In this document: piece by piece, positions 8,510 through 18,218 of the stretch
Layout of the letters: every line of letters starts with the position of its first letter
Numbering within the stretch: position 1 is the first letter of the stretch
The notes under the pieces: generated by a model
Databases searched by the model: none
The model's input: only the letters and a program-made list of their open reading frames with translations
What the model was told of the DNA's origin: nothing
Assembly: GCA_016928815.1 (NCBI GenBank)
Contig: JAFGJZ010000180.1
Span: forward strand, 1 to 50,039
DNA from: Spirochaetota bacterium
GTDB taxonomy: Bacteria; Spirochaetota; UBA4802; JAFGJZ01
Direction of reading: 5' to 3'
Length of the DNA stretch: 50,039 nucleotides
Program-made: the position numbers and the translations under genes

Positions 8510-9673
8510 TTAATTTAAGTATTTAGAGAAAACAGCAATACTTTTTTTTACAAGTGATTTTTTGGTTTCTTTTTTCCTTTTCCGCGGAGGAATAATCAGA
8601 TCCGCATAATCACCTTCTTCAGGAAAACTGTCACCTGAAATCTGGTTACCGGTAAATAATACGGCTGCACCATCAATAGTCCTGACAATCGGCTGGAGAA
8701 GAAATTTTGATTTTCCTGTATAATATCCTATTATTATACCGGGAGTACCGGGAAAATTTCCTTTAAATAATTCAATATCATATACTATGTAGTAATTATT
8801 GTTAAAGGGAGCTTTCAGCCGTATGTTTATGTTCTGTCCGCAGAAGGCCCGCAATTTTCTGTCTAAATTTATATTGCTGTCATTATCCCAGTTAATAAAT
8901 GATTTTTCATAAGCCATCTTTAGTGTCGCATGAGAACCTTTATCCTGTAATACGATATTTCTAAAGCATTTATGCTTGTGCAGATATTTCAGTGTTCCTG
9001 TTATTGATTCGATTCCGGCTTCCGTAAGTTTTTTCAATATGGAAAGGGGCGTATCGTACTTTCTGATTTTTATTATTTTTGATTTTGTAATTATATTCCC
9101 GGTATCAAATGCCGATTCAACCTTATGCAGTGTGCCCCAGATTTTTTTCCATCCCTCGATAACCGCAAAGGTGTCAGGTTCCATTCCGCGAAGAAATGGC
9201 AGTGGCCCCGGATGGTAATTTAAAAATCCGTATCTGGGAATAGTATAAATTTCAGGCGGAATCCAGAAACCGTAAAAAACTATTCCTACATCTGCGGCGC
9301 ATGATTGTAGTTTTTTTAAAAAATCATCAAATTGTGTTTTAAACTCGGGTCTGCTCATTTTATCTTTAATGGATACTGTTGATCCTGTCAGCACTTCAGG
9401 TAGTAACAGAATTTTTTTTGCTTTAAGTGAAGGATAAACTATTACAGGATCATTTTTTTCTACAATAATTCCTGCAATATAATGTCCTTCCCGGTCTATT
9501 TTTTTCAGCAGTTCAGCACCGAAATCAAAACGCCCTCTTGGTCTGGAATTTCCGAGATAAATAATAATTCTGAGTGAATTTTTTTTCTGTTTTTTAGGTA
9601 TTAATATTTTTTCAAGCAGTATTATCTCAAGATCCGACAGCGGCTTGTTTTGATTCTCTTTCAGGTTTTCCAT
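8510..9673 (-). CDS. Formyltransferase-family protein (Fmt/ArnA-like fold), substrate unknown
   Basis: The 387 residues contain a formyltransferase catalytic core: NYHPGPLPFLRGMEP around residue 152 supplies the Asn and His of the active site, and HKVESAFDTGNII supplies the Asp. A C-terminal part near FINWDNDSN...LDRKLRAF resembles the Fmt/ArnA OB-fold domain. The tail is strongly basic (PPRKRKKETKKS). An N-terminal 35-residue extension precedes the first strand. True methionyl-tRNA formyltransferases have SLLP rather than PGPLP, so this may formylate a sugar-nucleotide or another amine. Its ATG abuts the stop of the adenylate cyclase (TAAATG), so it is translated from the same operon. Confidence 0.7.
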   Translation of the reverse strand: MENLKENQNKPLSDLEIILLEKILIPKKQKKNSLRIIIYLGNSRPRGRFDFGAELLKKIDREGHYIAGIIVEKNDPVIVYPSLKAKKILLLPEVLTGSTVSIKDKMSRPEFKTQFDDFLKKLQSCAADVGIVFYGFWIPPEIYTIPRYGFLNYHPGPLPFLRGMEPDTFAVIEGWKKIWGTLHKVESAFDTGNIITKSKIIKIRKYDTPLSILKKLTEAGIESITGTLKYLHKHKCFRNIVLQDKGSHATLKMAYEKSFINWDNDSNINLDRKLRAFCGQNINIRLKAPFNNNYYIVYDIELFKGNFPGTPGIIIGYYTGKSKFLLQPIVRTIDGAAVLFTGNQISGDSFPEEGDYADLIIPPRKRKKETKKSLVKKSIAVFSKYLN

Positions 9674-12433
9674 TTATTTTTCCGTCATTAATATTGAACC
9701 GGCCGTATATCTGTCAGGATATTTCTCCATTGACAGGCACAATTTATAGTAGAATACTATCGCTTTATCGGTTTTATCCATCTTATATGCTGTTATCAGA
9801 TTTTTTTTGGCTTTAGTAATCTCAAGTTTCATCAGAAGGTCAATAGCTGTTTCAAGATAGGCGGTTGTTTCCGTCTTTATACGTTTTTCTTTTTCCCCAA
9901 GTCCATTAAGAATTTCATATATGTTAACAGCTTCACCTTTGCCTTTTACCTGAATTTTGCCAAGGTATCTGGTCTGATAAGAATCCGGAAATTCCAGAAG
10001 TTTAAGAGTTACCTCGCTTATAATTATTGAAGCTCCGAATTTCTTTGTAAGTCCTTCAAGACGGGACGCAAGATTTACATTATCCGAAATTACAGTTGAA
10101 TCAACACGTTCCGTTTCTCCGAGTATACCCAGAGTAAGAAGACCTGTATGAATGCCGAATCCTATTGAAATCGGATCTTTTCCCGTATTTTCACGTTCAA
10201 TATTGAAATCATGAACTTTAGCTGAAATACCTATGGCTGTTTCCACTGCATCATCAGCTCTTACCGGAAACAGTGCCATTATTGCATCGCCGATATATTT
10301 ATCAACAAATCCTTCATTGTCCCTTACAACCGGTCCGACAAGACCGAGATAATGATTAAGAAAATCGAAATTTTCCTTAGGAGTCATTTTTTCAGACATC
10401 TCAGTAAAATTCCTTATATCTGTAAACATGATTGACATTTCAAGCTGCATCTGATCCCCAAGCATGACTTCCTTTACGCTTTGTTTATTCAGAAACTTGA
10501 GAAACTGTTCGGGAACAAATCTGTAGTAGGCTTTATTAAGATCAATTATTTCCGTGACATAAGTACTGATGGATTGAGCCATCTCATTGAATGATTCGGT
10601 AAGTTCGGTTACTTCATCGTTGCTGTGCGGCTTTATTCTGATATCCCAGTTTCCTGCAGCTATTAGTTTTGCACCGTTTCGAAGACTTCTGATTTTTGTC
10701 AGCATTATGAAGGTTACGGCGGTAAATATGATAATAAACAGAAGACTTATAATGCATACATTCAGTAATAGACGTAAAAAAAGGCGTTCATTTTCCTGTG
10801 CATAATTTGTATAATCTTTACCGATTTCAAGTAATGCTGTTACATTTCCCTGGGAATCATAAATGGGACCAACCGCATCCATCCACAGGCCCCAGGCATC
10901 AATTGCCTTTTCAGTCATGATTTCCCCTGTCAGTGCCTGCACATAGATACCTTCCGGGTCGTTTAAATATGAAAACGGATGGAATGGAGTAATGTCATCG
11001 TTCAGCCACATCAGAGAATATATCCTGCCGTTTACCACATGATGCAGTGCAAAATAATAACCGAGGTTCCAGCTGTCCCTGTTGTCATTCAAAGCCTCAT
11101 GAAGATTTTTCCTGATGGTCTGATATGAATCGTTCATAAAATCTTCGGAAGTACGGATTTCCTTGAAGAGATCACCGTCTAATGACTGCGGAATTATCTG
11201 AACCATAAGTGACAGCCTTTCGGTTATTTCATTCTGGTAACGGTCGGACATGTTGTCAAAAATCATTTTCGAAGTAAAAAGCAGGGCAAATACCGTAATT
11301 GGCACAAATATTACTATCTGCTTTATTATCAGGGACAATTTTTTATTCATAATTCTGATATAATAATATAAAAGCAGTATGACGAATGATAAGGCGAGAA
11401 ATGCAAAAATAAACTGTTTAATCAGTTTTAAAATTATTTCAGTATCGGGAATTTTAAATGATAAAAAAGATTTCACAGAGGCGTTATTTCCGTTTAACAT
11501 AATGATCTGTGATTCGTCAGGTACAATTATTGAATTATCCTCAGTTATAAAAAATGAATAGAAGATGTTATTTGCGGTTTTAAAGTTTAATCCTTCCAGT
11601 ATGGCGGAAGAAAACACCGTCTTTATACTGCCGTCAGAATCAATTTTTTTTATGCTTCCGTCATACAGATCTGAAAAATAAATGTTTGAATTCCTGTCGC
11701 TTTTTATCTTCCATGGAGTTGAATTTAATCCGGCTGCTGAGTAAATTTTCACACTTTGACCTTTTTCCAGAGAAAAAATTTCACCCTGTTTGGTTACGTA
11801 GGCATATCTGTCATTCTCATAGCATATTACGGATGAAACAAATATGTTAGCATCTTTATAGTCTGCTATTTTTTCCGAATTTACCGTATCTGCAGATATG
11901 TCAAAGATGTACCTGAATATTCCATCGGGCGCAATATCAAACCATGAGATTGAATTATCACGGTACTGTATGCCTGAAAGCTGTCCGCGCTGAACAAGCT
12001 GTGATATTTTATAATCGGAATCATATTTTTTGGTGAATATCGTCTTTAAAGGTTCGGCATCGGAATTGTACTGAATGATACTTTCCTTGATCATGTAAAA
12101 TCCGTCAGAATCAAGCTCTTTATTAATTACATAAATATTTTCATTTTTGTCTGCGGCAAGTTCAGTTGCATTATAAAAAGACTGTTCATCACGGCTGCCG
12201 CCCATTATTACATATTTTATTTTACCGTTTAAATCAGAGCGTATTATCCGTCTTAAGGACTGGTCGATAACATACAACGTGCCGGCATTGCCTGATGAAA
12301 AAGACGGATATTCGGTGATAAGCCGGCTGCTGAACGGATTTGAAAATATATAGCTGCTGTTGAATATTACTGTCAGAATTAATAATATTCCTGAAACAAG
12401 AAGCATGCTTATGGTAAAAATTTTTTTATTCAT
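9674..12433 (-). CDS. Membrane adenylate/guanylate cyclase with beta-propeller and extracytoplasmic sensor
   Basis: The 919-residue class III cyclase has, in order: a membrane helix (6-27), NHL-like propeller repeats (about 36-320), two membrane helices (341-360, 373-391), an extracytoplasmic sensor (about 392-550), a helix (553-578), HAMP (579-640) and the cyclase domain (about 665-860). Catalytic features are intact: metal-binding Asp672 (FTDIRNF) and Asp716 (KYIGDAIM), Lys712, and NVNLASRLE for transition-state binding. It should make cAMP (or cGMP) in response to a periplasmic signal. Residues 36-545 are closely related to the upstream gene, which carries an MFS permease instead of a cyclase. 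Its ATG overlaps that gene's TGA by 4 bases. The ligand is unknown. Confidence 0.9.
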   Translation of the reverse strand: MNKKIFTISMLLVSGILLILTVIFNSSYIFSNPFSSRLITEYPSFSSGNAGTLYVIDQSLRRIIRSDLNGKIKYVIMGGSRDEQSFYNATELAADKNENIYVINKELDSDGFYMIKESIIQYNSDAEPLKTIFTKKYDSDYKISQLVQRGQLSGIQYRDNSISWFDIAPDGIFRYIFDISADTVNSEKIADYKDANIFVSSVICYENDRYAYVTKQGEIFSLEKGQSVKIYSAAGLNSTPWKIKSDRNSNIYFSDLYDGSIKKIDSDGSIKTVFSSAILEGLNFKTANNIFYSFFITEDNSIIVPDESQIIMLNGNNASVKSFLSFKIPDTEIILKLIKQFIFAFLALSFVILLLYYYIRIMNKKLSLIIKQIVIFVPITVFALLFTSKMIFDNMSDRYQNEITERLSLMVQIIPQSLDGDLFKEIRTSEDFMNDSYQTIRKNLHEALNDNRDSWNLGYYFALHHVVNGRIYSLMWLNDDITPFHPFSYLNDPEGIYVQALTGEIMTEKAIDAWGLWMDAVGPIYDSQGNVTALLEIGKDYTNYAQENERLFLRLLLNVCIISLLFIIIFTAVTFIMLTKIRSLRNGAKLIAAGNWDIRIKPHSNDEVTELTESFNEMAQSISTYVTEIIDLNKAYYRFVPEQFLKFLNKQSVKEVMLGDQMQLEMSIMFTDIRNFTEMSEKMTPKENFDFLNHYLGLVGPVVRDNEGFVDKYIGDAIMALFPVRADDAVETAIGISAKVHDFNIERENTGKDPISIGFGIHTGLLTLGILGETERVDSTVISDNVNLASRLEGLTKKFGASIIISEVTLKLLEFPDSYQTRYLGKIQVKGKGEAVNIYEILNGLGEKEKRIKTETTAYLETAIDLLMKLEITKAKKNLITAYKMDKTDKAIVFYYKLCLSMEKYPDRYTAGSILMTEK

Positions 12434-15400
12434 TCATATTTTCCTGCAGATTTTCTTTTTGATCCTGTTGTTGCATAGAGGATATAGACAACTGTGAGAA
12501 GTACTATTCCTCCTGAAATATACATAATACCTTTCCGCTGACCGAAATACAGTAAAGATCCGAAAATCAGAGGAGCGATTATTTCTGAGAACTTTGCTGC
12601 AACTTCAAAGTACGCTATTGATTTTTCCTCTCCGGTTTTTTTCACAATATCGAGTCCAAGATAAAAGTCATTTTGAGCTGTAACGCAGAATCCCTCGGTG
12701 ATTCCCATCAGTATGATTGCTGAAACCGCTCCGTATATGCTGCCTGTTGCGGCAAATACGGCAAGTGAAACTGCCCATCCGAATGAACCGAAAATTACCG
12801 ATTTTCGGACACCTGCGAATTTTATGATATATTTACTGAGAAACGGACCTAGATAGATAATGAAAATGCCGTTAAGAATAAAAAATTTACCTATATCCGC
12901 GACTGAGATTCCGGCTGAATCCGCAAACATCGGAAAATAGTATATCAGAAACATTCCGGCTGTATATGTAGGAATAATTATCATTATGAAATAAAATATG
13001 ATTTTAGGGTGAATGAGAAATTTGTAGAAAGAATATTTTACTTTCCCTGCAGCAGGTGCTGCAGGTGCTGCAGGTCTGATTCCACCCAGAAACAATTTCA
13101 TTATAATTACCGATATGACTATGACAAAAAATGCGATATAAAACACGCTGCTGAAGCCTATTTGATCCGCAAGATATGCACCGAAAAAAACACCGACATT
13201 TAGCCCTGCCATTGCGCCGGAATAAAAATGAGAATATGCCTGTGACTTGTTCAGGTCATCCTTTTCCGTAGATATTACAGTCCGGAGTCCAATGAGAACA
13301 AGTCCGCTTCCGAGACCAGTAATGCTTCTTGCTGCAAAAAACATATACATGTTGGAGCTGATACCGCTCAGCAGCAGTCCGGCTGCTGCAATCAGTGCTC
13401 CCGGAAAGAGAATTATCTTCCACTTTCCTCTATGTGAGAGTTCTCCCGCAATCAGAATTCCCGTTACGAAAAAAAGCATTTCCAGTGAGATTGGAATTGC
13501 GATAACCATTTCTTTTGAAAGGTTTAAGAGCGGTTTATAGACTTCTTCCGCCATGAACTGATTTTTCATCATTACAGGTACAAAAGCCACTGACATCGAA
13601 ATACCCAGGGTAAATAGAAAGTTAATCGGACGTAAAATGTAACTTTCCGCATAACCGGAACGTCTGCGGTCGTTTGAATTTTTTTTATGAATAAGATCAT
13701 TGAAAAAAATGAGTTCGACGATGATAAAAAGAAGCACGATGATTAATGTCAAGACTTCAATAATCAGGTTTTTAAATAGTCGGGTGTTTTCAACATTATA
13801 GCTGTATAGATCTGTTCCGACTTCAAGCAATGCAACTACTTTCCCTTCTGAATTGTACACGGGACCCACCGAATAAATCCATGTTCCCCATGTATCGCTG
13901 TCTGTTTCAGCGGTTATGCTGCCGGCATAGGCTTTCCGGTAAGCGCCTTCCATATCGTCAAAGTATGAAAATGGGTGAAAGGGCGTAATTCCGTCATTAA
14001 GATACATCATTCCGTAAAGTGAATCATTGAATACCCTGTACAGTACGAAGTAATATCTGTCATTCCATGAGTCCTTATTGTTGTTAAGCGCTTCGTGCAT
14101 TGCCGTTCTTATCTTACGGTAATTGTCATTCATGAAATCAGACTGAGAATTGATTCCTTCAAAAAGTCCGGCATTTGTACTTCCTGCAAAAAGCTGTACC
14201 ATCTGGGAGGTTTTGTCTGTTACTGTATTTATATAACGTTCGGAAAAATTTTTAAAGAGAATGCTTGAAATCAGAAATGTTGTAATACTTATAATGATTG
14301 AAATTAAAATTACATTGAAGATAACGGCCGGAAGATGGTTTTTGAATATCTTTCTGTAAATGAACAGCATAAATATTATGAAGAAAATGATGATTAAAAT
14401 TATGCTTATGAAAGTCATTATTTTCATGATCATGAAATAAAGCGGTAACTGTATTTCAGATACTGCTTTAAATTTACCGCTGTCAGTATTGAGACTGATG
14501 GCTGCATAATCATTACAGGTTGAAATGACATTTTGAATAATACTTAGTGTGTAATATGTCATTCCCTCGAATTCATTTCCGGATTCTGCAAGTATTGAGT
14601 CTGAAAGAACTGTTTTATTTCCTTCAGAAAGCAGTTTTATTGATTTATCGCCGATATCTGAGAAATAAATTTTTCCTGTGGTGTCAGCATCAACATTCCA
14701 TGGCACGGAAAGTGCACTGACATCGTTCCCGGATGCCTGATAAAGCACTTCAATTGTTTTTAAATCAGGATTTATTTTTTCAATGGCTCCTTTCTTTGTC
14801 ACGGCTATCCATGTTTCAGGATTTTTCTCAACTATGTATGATAAAAAAATATCAGCTTCGGTATAGCTGACTTTTTTTTCAGTCAGGGATTCAGCTTCTG
14901 CCGCTGCTGCAGACCGCTCATAGTAATTAATCGTGTTTTCATTTATTTCAAACCATGTAATTTTACCGTCTTTGAATTTTAATTTCTTGAATCTTCCGCG
15001 CTGAACAAGCGTAGATGTTTTTTCTGCATAATCTCTTGCGTGGAATATATTGAGAAACCTTCCCCGGGGATTATACTTCAGGATCTCCTCTCTGATTACA
15101 TAGAAACCGCCGTTATCGGTTATTTCATTAAAAATATACAGGTTTCCTTCATCATCGACCGTAATATTATTCGCATAGAAAAATCTTCCTTTCGAGCGGC
15201 TCCCTCCGTTTATTATGAACTCCAGCACTCCGTCAGAAGAAAATTTCAGTATCCGCCGGCGTGAATTGTCTATTGTGTAAAAATTATTTCCGCTGTCTGT
15301 AATGGAGTAGGATGGGTCGTTAAGAGCAATAGTTGAGGAAAACGGTGATTCAAGCAGATTCCATCTGTTTTTATTTATAAAAAGCGACAGAAAAACAATA

Positions 15401-15438
15401 ACCGCCAGTATGGAAAGTAATTTTATAAAGTTCTTCAT
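12430..15438 (-). CDS. Sensor-permease fusion: beta-propeller and periplasmic sensor joined to MFS transporter
   Basis: The 1002 residues begin like the downstream cyclase: an N-terminal helix, NHL-like propeller (about 40-325), two helices, a periplasmic sensor (about 395-550; FHPFSYFDDMEG, WGTWIYSVGPVYNSEG, VALLEVG) and another helix. At about residue 600 it changes to a complete 12-helix major facilitator domain (e.g. ARSITGLGSGLVLIGLRTV). There is no HAMP or catalytic output. The permease resembles drug/sugar MFS exporters, but no substrate can be read. A promoter (TTGACT-N17-TAGAAT) lies 28-56 bases upstream. It is the first gene of a four-gene operon. Periplasmic sensing gating transport, or recruitment of the cyclase, is inference. 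Confidence 0.85.
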   Translation of the reverse strand: MKNFIKLLSILAVIVFLSLFINKNRWNLLESPFSSTIALNDPSYSITDSGNNFYTIDNSRRRILKFSSDGVLEFIINGGSRSKGRFFYANNITVDDEGNLYIFNEITDNGGFYVIREEILKYNPRGRFLNIFHARDYAEKTSTLVQRGRFKKLKFKDGKITWFEINENTINYYERSAAAAEAESLTEKKVSYTEADIFLSYIVEKNPETWIAVTKKGAIEKINPDLKTIEVLYQASGNDVSALSVPWNVDADTTGKIYFSDIGDKSIKLLSEGNKTVLSDSILAESGNEFEGMTYYTLSIIQNVISTCNDYAAISLNTDSGKFKAVSEIQLPLYFMIMKIMTFISIILIIIFFIIFMLFIYRKIFKNHLPAVIFNVILISIIISITTFLISSILFKNFSERYINTVTDKTSQMVQLFAGSTNAGLFEGINSQSDFMNDNYRKIRTAMHEALNNNKDSWNDRYYFVLYRVFNDSLYGMMYLNDGITPFHPFSYFDDMEGAYRKAYAGSITAETDSDTWGTWIYSVGPVYNSEGKVVALLEVGTDLYSYNVENTRLFKNLIIEVLTLIIVLLFIIVELIFFNDLIHKKNSNDRRRSGYAESYILRPINFLFTLGISMSVAFVPVMMKNQFMAEEVYKPLLNLSKEMVIAIPISLEMLFFVTGILIAGELSHRGKWKIILFPGALIAAAGLLLSGISSNMYMFFAARSITGLGSGLVLIGLRTVISTEKDDLNKSQAYSHFYSGAMAGLNVGVFFGAYLADQIGFSSVFYIAFFVIVISVIIMKLFLGGIRPAAPAAPAAGKVKYSFYKFLIHPKIIFYFIMIIIPTYTAGMFLIYYFPMFADSAGISVADIGKFFILNGIFIIYLGPFLSKYIIKFAGVRKSVIFGSFGWAVSLAVFAATGSIYGAVSAIILMGITEGFCVTAQNDFYLGLDIVKKTGEEKSIAYFEVAAKFSEIIAPLIFGSLLYFGQRKGIMYISGGIVLLTVVYILYATTGSKRKSAGKYE

Positions 15439-15465
15439 AGTAGTTCCGGAATCCTTATTTTCTTA

Positions 15466-15494
15466 ATTCTATCGTTAATTTTAGATGAAGTCAA
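15466..15494 (-). promoter_or_regulatory. Sigma70 promoter of the sensor-MFS/cyclase operon
   Basis: On the minus strand TTGACT (15494..15489), a 17-base spacer and TAGAAT (15471..15466) lie about 30 bases before the ATG. Confidence 0.6.
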
Positions 15495-15609
15495 TTTTTT
15501 TTATGTAATTGTATTTTCCGATTCCATGAAATGATCTTCTCAGTTAAATATTAGTGTTGACTAAATTTTATCATTCTATTTTCATTTGTCCTGTTCCGGC
15601 AGGAGTTAA

Positions 15610-16224
15610 ATGAAAAAATATTTACTGTTATTTATATTCATAATTTTATTATCAGCGGAAGCATTTGCGCAGAATAGCGCTGAGACCGATTTTGATGTAA
15701 AAATTTATCCATTTCCGCTTTTTATAGGAATGATTTCCGCCGAAGGTGAATATCTCTGGAAGGATCAGTTTACTTTCTGCTGTGATTTCAGATTTCTCAG
15801 ATGGGATATTGATTCCGGACTGTTAAGGGATCTTGATCTGATAGGAGAAAAAGACAGCTGGACGCTCACATATTTTTCACTCGGTCCCGGTATCAGATGG
15901 TACCCGATGGAAAACAGCGAAAGCGGACTGTTCCTTGGAGCATTCCTTGATTATGTGAATGTTTCATTGAATTATGAACACGATTCGGGACACGGAGGAA
16001 GCGCTTCTTCTGGCGGTTTGTCGCTTTCAGCATGGGCGGGTTACAAGAAGACATTCTCTAACTTTGTTTTTGAAATATCTACAGGATGTTCATATACATA
16101 TCTGAAATCGGTTTCGGTTAAGTATGAAAATGAATATGGTTCTCTGCAGGTTATTAAATTCCCTTTTGATCTTCAGGGATTTCTCTGGAATGGAATTGGT
16201 ATTGGAGCCGGAGCGGCTTTTTAA
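15610..16224 (+). CDS. Small outer-membrane beta-barrel protein (DUF3575-like)
   Basis: The 204-residue protein has a signal peptide (MKKYLLLFIFIILLSAEAFA) followed by alternating amphipathic strands, aromatic girdle residues and a terminal Phe. Features such as FSLGPGIRWYP, GLFLGAFLDYVN and LSAWAGYKKTF resemble DUF3575 and related small porin-like barrels. The start is supported by AGGAGTTAA-ATG. It converges on the phosphatase gene with only 12 bases between them. No substrate or partner is suggested by the sequence. Confidence 0.7.
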   Translation: MKKYLLLFIFIILLSAEAFAQNSAETDFDVKIYPFPLFIGMISAEGEYLWKDQFTFCCDFRFLRWDIDSGLLRDLDLIGEKDSWTLTYFSLGPGIRWYPMENSESGLFLGAFLDYVNVSLNYEHDSGHGGSASSGGLSLSAWAGYKKTFSNFVFEISTGCSYTYLKSVSVKYENEYGSLQVIKFPFDLQGFLWNGIGIGAGAAF

Positions 16225-16236
16225 CCGCAACTGTGT

Positions 16237-17619
16237 TCATAATTTTTTTGCCGCTATTACGGTTATATCATCCTCCTGTGCAGTATTGCCGCTGAATTGT
16301 CTGATGTCTTCAATAAGTTTATCTATGACATTCTGGGCATTTCCTGAAAAATCAGTTCCGGATAGAAATTTTAAAAGCCGCTGCATTGAATAATGTTCTC
16401 TTTTCCGATCTGAAATATCAATCAGTCCATCGGTAAAATATATTATGAAATCCCCTTTTTCAATTTCAAAATTAATTTCGGTAAAATCAAGTTTGATGAA
16501 ATCAACTCCCAGAATTGTATTTCCATCTTCCGATTCATCCGGTATTATTTTTGTCAGCTGTCTTGTTTTGGCAGAGTAGAATATGATGTCTATGTGAGCT
16601 GCATTTACATACTGAACTTTTTGATTCTCAAATCTCAGAAGAATGCCTGTAAGGTACTGGAACATGCCGTGAAGTTCAACCGACAGATCGGCATCAATTT
16701 TTTTCATGACTTCATTCAGCGGAAGTTTTTCATTTTCTTTCACATTCCGGTAAATCAGCGGTTTGGCCAGCATAGTCAGTAATCCGGCGGCAATACCGTG
16801 ACCTGAAACATCAAAGAGCGATACTCCTTTCAGAATGTTATCCTGTATGTAGAAATCATAGAAGTCGCCCGTAATTCCTGTATCCGATTTGTGAAATAAT
16901 CCAATATCGAAATTTTTCAGATTCAGCGGTCTTTCAGGCAGAAGTTTCTGCTGTACCTGTGCAGCAAGTGACAGGTCTCTCTGCATTTTGCGCTGGGTTT
17001 TTTCAAGGCTCTTTGCTTTTTTAAAAGATGCAATTTCCGTATCATATATTTTTCTATGATTGCTGTTATTGAGTATGCCGAATATTGCAGCTGTTGCGGC
17101 ATATATTACCGTCTGGAATACAAGAATGATGCTGTCTGTATTTATGTTTTTAATTATCAGAATTATCACAGACATGATTAATGTTACGGAAAAAATATAT
17201 GAAATTAAAAGAATATTCTTAATCCGGTAGATATATGCAATACATATCAGGCCTAACGAAAACGCAAGCAGCTCATTTGACAGAGTCAGATCAATTGTAT
17301 TCAGAAATATGAAGATTGTTAGAGTTCCGAAGAAAAATAATGTTGTTATGTGTTTCAGAAAAACAAAATTCTGTTTTTTGTTTATGAGATTTGAGAGAAT
17401 GATGTAAAATGCGCATGTTATTACCGTTAAGATGTAAATTTTCGAATACATCTGCTGGCGGAATGAATCCGATGTTCCGGGGAAAAGGGTGTTCTGTATT
17501 AAAAAGATTACTGAAACAAACAGCATTATCAGTGCTACAATTTTTGAATTTTTGTAGTTTGTTACAGTTCTGTGAAGATCATAATCATTTATGTTTTTAT
17601 CTTTAACCGGATTTTTCAT
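16237..17619 (-). CDS. Membrane-bound SpoIIE/PP2C-type serine phosphatase
   Basis: The 460-residue protein has six predicted membrane helices in about residues 20-190, a short coiled coil (about 195-230, rich in Lys/Gln/Arg) and a PP2C-like SpoIIE domain (about 245-460). Metal-binding motifs are present: ITGDFYDFY, LFDVSGHGIAAG, YFTDGLID and AQEDDITV. Such proteins usually dephosphorylate an anti-sigma-factor antagonist in a partner-switching pathway; no partner is in the window. The start is placed at ATG 17619. Any longer reading runs into the tmRNA gene. A promoter with -10 TATTAT lies immediately upstream and would give a very short leader. Confidence 0.9.
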   Translation of the reverse strand: MKNPVKDKNINDYDLHRTVTNYKNSKIVALIMLFVSVIFLIQNTLFPGTSDSFRQQMYSKIYILTVITCAFYIILSNLINKKQNFVFLKHITTLFFFGTLTIFIFLNTIDLTLSNELLAFSLGLICIAYIYRIKNILLISYIFSVTLIMSVIILIIKNINTDSIILVFQTVIYAATAAIFGILNNSNHRKIYDTEIASFKKAKSLEKTQRKMQRDLSLAAQVQQKLLPERPLNLKNFDIGLFHKSDTGITGDFYDFYIQDNILKGVSLFDVSGHGIAAGLLTMLAKPLIYRNVKENEKLPLNEVMKKIDADLSVELHGMFQYLTGILLRFENQKVQYVNAAHIDIIFYSAKTRQLTKIIPDESEDGNTILGVDFIKLDFTEINFEIEKGDFIIYFTDGLIDISDRKREHYSMQRLLKFLSGTDFSGNAQNVIDKLIEDIRQFSGNTAQEDDITVIAAKKL

Positions 17620-17626
17620 ATTTCTG

Positions 17627-17655
17627 AAATTATAATATGTTAAATAGGTGTTTTT
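17627..17655 (-). promoter_or_regulatory. Candidate promoter of the SpoIIE-type phosphatase
   Basis: On the minus strand TTGCAA is followed by 17 bases and TATTAT, ending 12 bases before the ATG. The predicted leader is only a few bases long and no ribosome site is evident, so translation may be nearly leaderless. Confidence 0.4.
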
Positions 17656-17701
17656 TGCAAATATAAAATTCAGAAATCGGATATTAAGAGGATTTCTTAT
17701 C

Positions 17702-18051
17702 TGGAGATGGTGGGAGTCGAACCCACGTCCTACATCATACAACAGTAGCGTCTACACGTTTGTCTTTTTCGTTTAAATTTAAGCCGTTCGCCGGAGAAAA
17801 AGCCATCCTACTACGGGCCGATTTTCCTTAAGTTTTACTTTTTGAGCGGAATCAGATCAAAAAGCTATCCCCCATTAGTTTCGCCTCGAACACCCCCGGG
17901 GGAGGGAAAGTGTTAAAGACGTAGCGGCTATTAGGCAGCTAATGCTAGATTGTTATCTGCAATTACATTTAGCCTGACAATTTTACGATTTGCCAGCACA
18001 ATCGACGTGCAGCTAAAGCCCTATCAATGCAGTCGAAACCGGTACATCCCC
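17702..18051 (-). ncRNA. ssrA: tmRNA (ssrA)
   Basis: On the minus strand the gene starts GGGGATGTACCGG and ends GGGTTCGACTCCCACCATCTCCA. The two ends pair as a tRNA-Ala-like acceptor arm (GGGGAUG with CAUCUCC), with a standard T-arm. CCA is not encoded. The tag reading frame runs from 17960 to 17931: codons for ADNNLALAA, then TAA TAG. With the alanine carried by tmRNA the tag is A-ADNNLALAA, ending in the usual LALAA protease signal. Pseudoknot segments with a C5/G5 hairpin follow (near 17890..17905). tmRNA acts with SmpB (33092..33553) to free stalled ribosomes. Confidence 0.97.
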
Positions 18052-18070
18052 TTTTCAAAGAACTACTGAC

Positions 18071-18099
18071 AATATATAAAATGCATGGTAAATCGTCAA
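18071..18099 (-). promoter_or_regulatory. Promoter of tmRNA
   Basis: On the minus strand TTGACG (18099..18094), 17 bases, then TATATT (18076..18071). The mature 5' end at 18051 lies about 20 bases after the -10 element, so a short 5' leader would be removed by RNase P. Confidence 0.7.
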
Positions 18100-18218
18100 C
18101 ATCTTTGTTTCAGACTTATTAATTATGAGCCTGGGAAGGAAAATAATACTAAATTTAAATTGCAATTATTCTGTATAAATGGAAAAAAAGACAAAAATAT
18201 TAAAAAAGGGAGATAAGA

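Noticed and set aside
8510..9673. Methionyl-tRNA formyltransferase (fmt)
   Set aside because: The active-site loop is PGPLPFLRG rather than SLLPxYRG, an N-terminal extension and basic tail are unusual, and the operon context is sensory, so a specific fmt label is not justified.
18100..18218. Purine riboswitch ahead of the AzgA-type permease
   Set aside because: I could not find the conserved loop and junction sequences of the purine aptamer, and there is no leader terminator.
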